From contig OZ241334.1 of the NCBI GenBank assembly GCA_965200035.1, positions 1,364,001-1,428,000 of the forward strand: a stretch of 64,000 nucleotides of DNA. The letters are read 5' to 3'. Numbering within the stretch: the first letter of the stretch is position 1; the number at the start of each line of letters is the position of its first letter. Below, one piece after another: positions 62,207 through 64,000 of the stretch. The translations under genes were made by a program, and so were the position numbers. A model generated the notes under the pieces. It ran no database searches. It had not been told where the DNA came from and was given only the letters and a program-made list of their open reading frames with translations. Source of the stretch: UBA1952 sp965200035 (GTDB lineage: Bacteria; Bacteroidota; Bacteroidia; Chitinophagales; Chitinophagaceae).

Positions 62207-62425
62207 GGGGAGATGATAAATTTTAAAATGAAAAATGATTCGTTAACACGGCTTCAGCGTTTTGAGCACAAGACTGCCACACATCCCGCAGGAAACTTTT
62301 GAAACAAGATAGAAAAATATGATTGAAAAATGTTGACTGGCGTTGCGGCCGGATTTTGTTGCTGCATTTCTCTCTTTCCTGAAAATAATCGTACCAACCG
62401 GTAAATCACACAAAATGAAAAGAAT

Positions 62426-62433
62426 TACCTTTG
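62426..62433 (+). promoter_or_regulatory. -7 element of cphB
   Basis: Perfect TACCTTTG followed by CCGC, 34 bp before the TTG at 62468. Confidence 0.65.
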
Positions 62434-62467
62434 CCGCTTAATATTTCCTTAATATAAAAAACGAACA

Positions 62468-63349
62468 TTGATAGACCATCCTAAAGGCATCCTGGTTTCC
62501 GTGGGCGGTGCTGAAGATAAGGGCACAGATCTCGAACGCGGTATTATTGAGCGCAATAGGCTTAACTTTTTTGAACTAGGTATCCTTAAAAATATTATCA
62601 GCCTCATCAAGCCGGGCGAAGAGCCGAAGGTAGAGGTAGTAACTACTGCTTCGCAGATCCCCGATGAAGTATTTGTCAATTATAAGGATGCTTTTAACAA
62701 GCTGGGCTGTACCAACATTGGTCATTTCCGCATACGCGACCGTAAGGATGCCGCCAATCCTGAATACTTAGAGCGCTTACAGCAATGTAATTGTGTAATG
62801 CTTTCCGGAGGCAATCAGCTTCGCCTGACTTCTGTATTCGGCGGCACACGCTTTCTGGAGATATTACAGGAACGTTATTTTAATGAGCATTTTGTAATCG
62901 GCGGCACCAGCGCCGGTGCAATGGCCATGAGCGCTACTATGATCTATGATGGTAATGCAGACCGCGCTCACCTCAAAGACGAAGTGAAGCTGACCACAGG
63001 TCTGGGCTTTGTACCCGCTGCTATTATTGATTCACATTTTGACAAGCGCGGACGCTTCAACCGGCTGGCGCAGGCGGTAGCGGCGCAGCCCGGCGCTATT
63101 GGCATTGGCCTTGGGGAAGATACGGGCGTGATTGTGCAGGAAGGCTTAAACCTTTCGGTGATCGGCTCCGGCAGCGTGGTTATCATTGACGGTAAATTTA
63201 TTAACTATAACAGCATTGCTTATGTAAGCTCGGGTATGCCTATTTCGGTAGAAAATCTGGTGGTGAATATTCTGAGCAAGGGCGACCATTATAATCTGCT
63301 TACGCGCACCTTTGAAGGCAGCGGTATTGAAATCCTCGAAGAAGATTAA
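62468..63349 (+). CDS. cphB: Cyanophycinase
   Basis: 293-aa serine peptidase of family S51 that cuts cyanophycin to beta-Asp-Arg dipeptides. It begins HPKGILVSVGGAEDKGTDLE. The nucleophile Ser lies in IGGTSAGAMAMS, and VMLSGGNQLRLTSVFGGT, the IDSHFDKRGRFNRLAQAV segment and IGLGEDTGVIVQ are typical. The start is a TTG at 62468-62470; no in-frame ATG lies nearby and the conserved N-terminus begins right there. Divergent from cphA. The next gene starts 56 bp downstream. Confidence 0.95.
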   Translation: MIDHPKGILVSVGGAEDKGTDLERGIIERNRLNFFELGILKNIISLIKPGEEPKVEVVTTASQIPDEVFVNYKDAFNKLGCTNIGHFRIRDRKDAANPEYLERLQQCNCVMLSGGNQLRLTSVFGGTRFLEILQERYFNEHFVIGGTSAGAMAMSATMIYDGNADRAHLKDEVKLTTGLGFVPAAIIDSHFDKRGRFNRLAQAVAAQPGAIGIGLGEDTGVIVQEGLNLSVIGSGSVVIIDGKFINYNSIAYVSSGMPISVENLVVNILSKGDHYNLLTRTFEGSGIEILEED

Positions 63350-63405
63350 ACGATCCCGGAATTTTGTTTCTTTACTTCCAATAACCAATACCTACCAATC
63401 AGCTC

Positions 63406-63933
63406 ATGTTCTCTTTTCTTTCCAAAGGCAATGGTCCTGACGTGACCGACAAAGTATGGCTGAGCACTACGGCTATGCAGGCCGGTATTGGTGAATGGCT
63501 GCAGGAACATGCCAATGGCATTGTAGCCCTCTGGTTCCGGGATGATGTTTCGGCTTTGCGGAAAGAATTACCGGAAAGCCTTGCCGGACGGGTGTCAGAA
63601 ACGAATTCATTAAGCACAGACAATCTCAGCGGGAAGCAGCTTTTGATTGTCGGTCGCTATCCATTGCAGTCGGTGGAAGCAGATTTTGCAGACCGCCTTG
63701 GACTGAAAAAACTCTTCATTTTCTCAGCACTCGATTCCCCGCTGTTCAAGCGTTTTGGCGGTGATAAGATCATAGATACGGCCCGCAGCATGGGTATGAA
63801 AGAGCATGAAGGCATCGAGCATTTCCTGGTGAGCAGCGCCATCAAAAAGACGCAGGGCAAGATCAGCGATACGGTGAGCCAGGAAATACCGGCCAACAGC
63901 GAAGCAGAGTGGATGACGCTCAATCTTCAGTAA
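63406..63933 (+). CDS. Small protein resembling the C-terminal motor/helical wing part of SecA
   Basis: 175 aa. DKVWLSTTAMQAGIGEWLQ and HANGIVALWFRDDVSALRKEL precede a block with SecA-like character: LFIFSALDSPLFKRFGGDKI, TARSMGMKEHEGIEHFLVSSAI and KKTQGKISDTV. This recalls the SecA stretch RIFGSDRIAxxMDRLGMxEGEPIEHxMVTKAIExAQRKV. There is no Walker A or DEAD-type motif, so it cannot be an ATPase. It may be a stand-alone relic or a partner protein. The recognition is from memory. It lies 56 bp after cphB and overlaps the next gene start by one base. Confidence 0.7.
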   Translation: MFSFLSKGNGPDVTDKVWLSTTAMQAGIGEWLQEHANGIVALWFRDDVSALRKELPESLAGRVSETNSLSTDNLSGKQLLIVGRYPLQSVEADFADRLGLKKLFIFSALDSPLFKRFGGDKIIDTARSMGMKEHEGIEHFLVSSAIKKTQGKISDTVSQEIPANSEAEWMTLNLQ

Positions 63934-64000
63934 TGCCTTTCCTTGCCGAACAACCGCTTTTCAAGCTGCATGTATATGATTGTTGTAAAGCCATTATTGA
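63933..64000 (+). CDS. Start of an unidentified gene, cut by the window edge
   Basis: ATG at 63933 overlaps the preceding TAA stop (TAATG), typical of translational coupling. The 22 visible codons read MPFLAEQPLFKLHVYDCC followed by KAII, with no family recognisable. Confidence 0.5.
   Translation, partial: MPFLAEQPLFKLHVYDCCKAII

Noticed and set aside
1..64000. tRNA or rRNA genes
   Set aside because: No cloverleaf-like T-arm sequences with matching acceptor stems and no rRNA-like stretch were found on reading both strands.

Overview
The window reads as a chromosomal segment of a Bacteroidota bacterium, most likely of the Chitinophagaceae/Chitinophagales type. The grounds are many TAnnTTTG-type -7 promoter elements just upstream of genes, type IX secretion (T9SS) C-terminal signals of both type A and type B, SprB-repeat adhesins, a TonB-dependent receptor paired with a secreted surface protein, lineage-typical families (DUF5683, DUF5606, DUF4907), and a MetH without its homocysteine module. 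I saw no rRNA, tRNA, CRISPR array, insertion sequence or prophage. Assignment below phylum is inference.

Layout. 1-4803 (minus): a truncated secreted surface protein and the TonB-dependent receptor upstream of it. 4914-13548: housekeeping genes (2-hydroxyacid dehydrogenase, rsmA, leucyl aminopeptidase, DUF5683 protein, S41 tail-specific protease, lipB, a small membrane protein, DUF5606 protein). 13613-33398: about 20 kb of cell-surface genes, consisting of a 1520-aa SprB-repeat protein (minus), a divergent 1105-aa Ig/PKD protein (plus), then a small-lipoprotein candidate, a DUF4907 protein and a giant mosaic protein of about 3540 aa (Kelch, LamG-like, two tandem beta-helix units, eight SprB repeats, PKD-like repeats, T9SS type A tail). 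The 3' parts of the two plus-strand adhesin genes switch abruptly to a much higher GC content. 33466-44296: prmC and ribD (divergent), a DMT transporter, yigZ, queG, a GHL10 glycosidase-like protein, dgt, queA, nadC and a lipid kinase. 44379-49445: a lipoprotein and an overlapping 772-aa protein of unknown function, then an orphan peptide-binding lipoprotein. 49500-54871 (minus): a PAP2-like membrane protein, metH (C-terminal modules) and yidC. 55019-57782: a LytTR response regulator and a LytS-like kinase with a lipoprotein-type N-terminus. 58144-63933: a C1 peptidase, divergent cphA and cphB (cyanophycin synthesis and breakdown), and a small protein resembling the C-terminal motor region of SecA. 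A further gene starts at the right edge.

How genes work together. queG and queA act in queuosine tRNA modification. cphA and cphB form a cycle storing nitrogen as an Asp-Arg polymer. The receptor pair and the adhesin cluster serve the outer surface, but no T9SS machinery is encoded here. The LytTR regulator/kinase pair lies just before an intergenic unit with three CGGAT boxes at exact 21-bp spacing, a perfect -7 element and a terminator, with no credible ORF. I regard this as the best candidate for an undescribed regulated small RNA. A REP-like element of about 33 bp occurs three times between 42.4 and 53.0 kb. Several genes have -7 elements so close to the start codon that their mRNAs are probably leaderless or nearly so.
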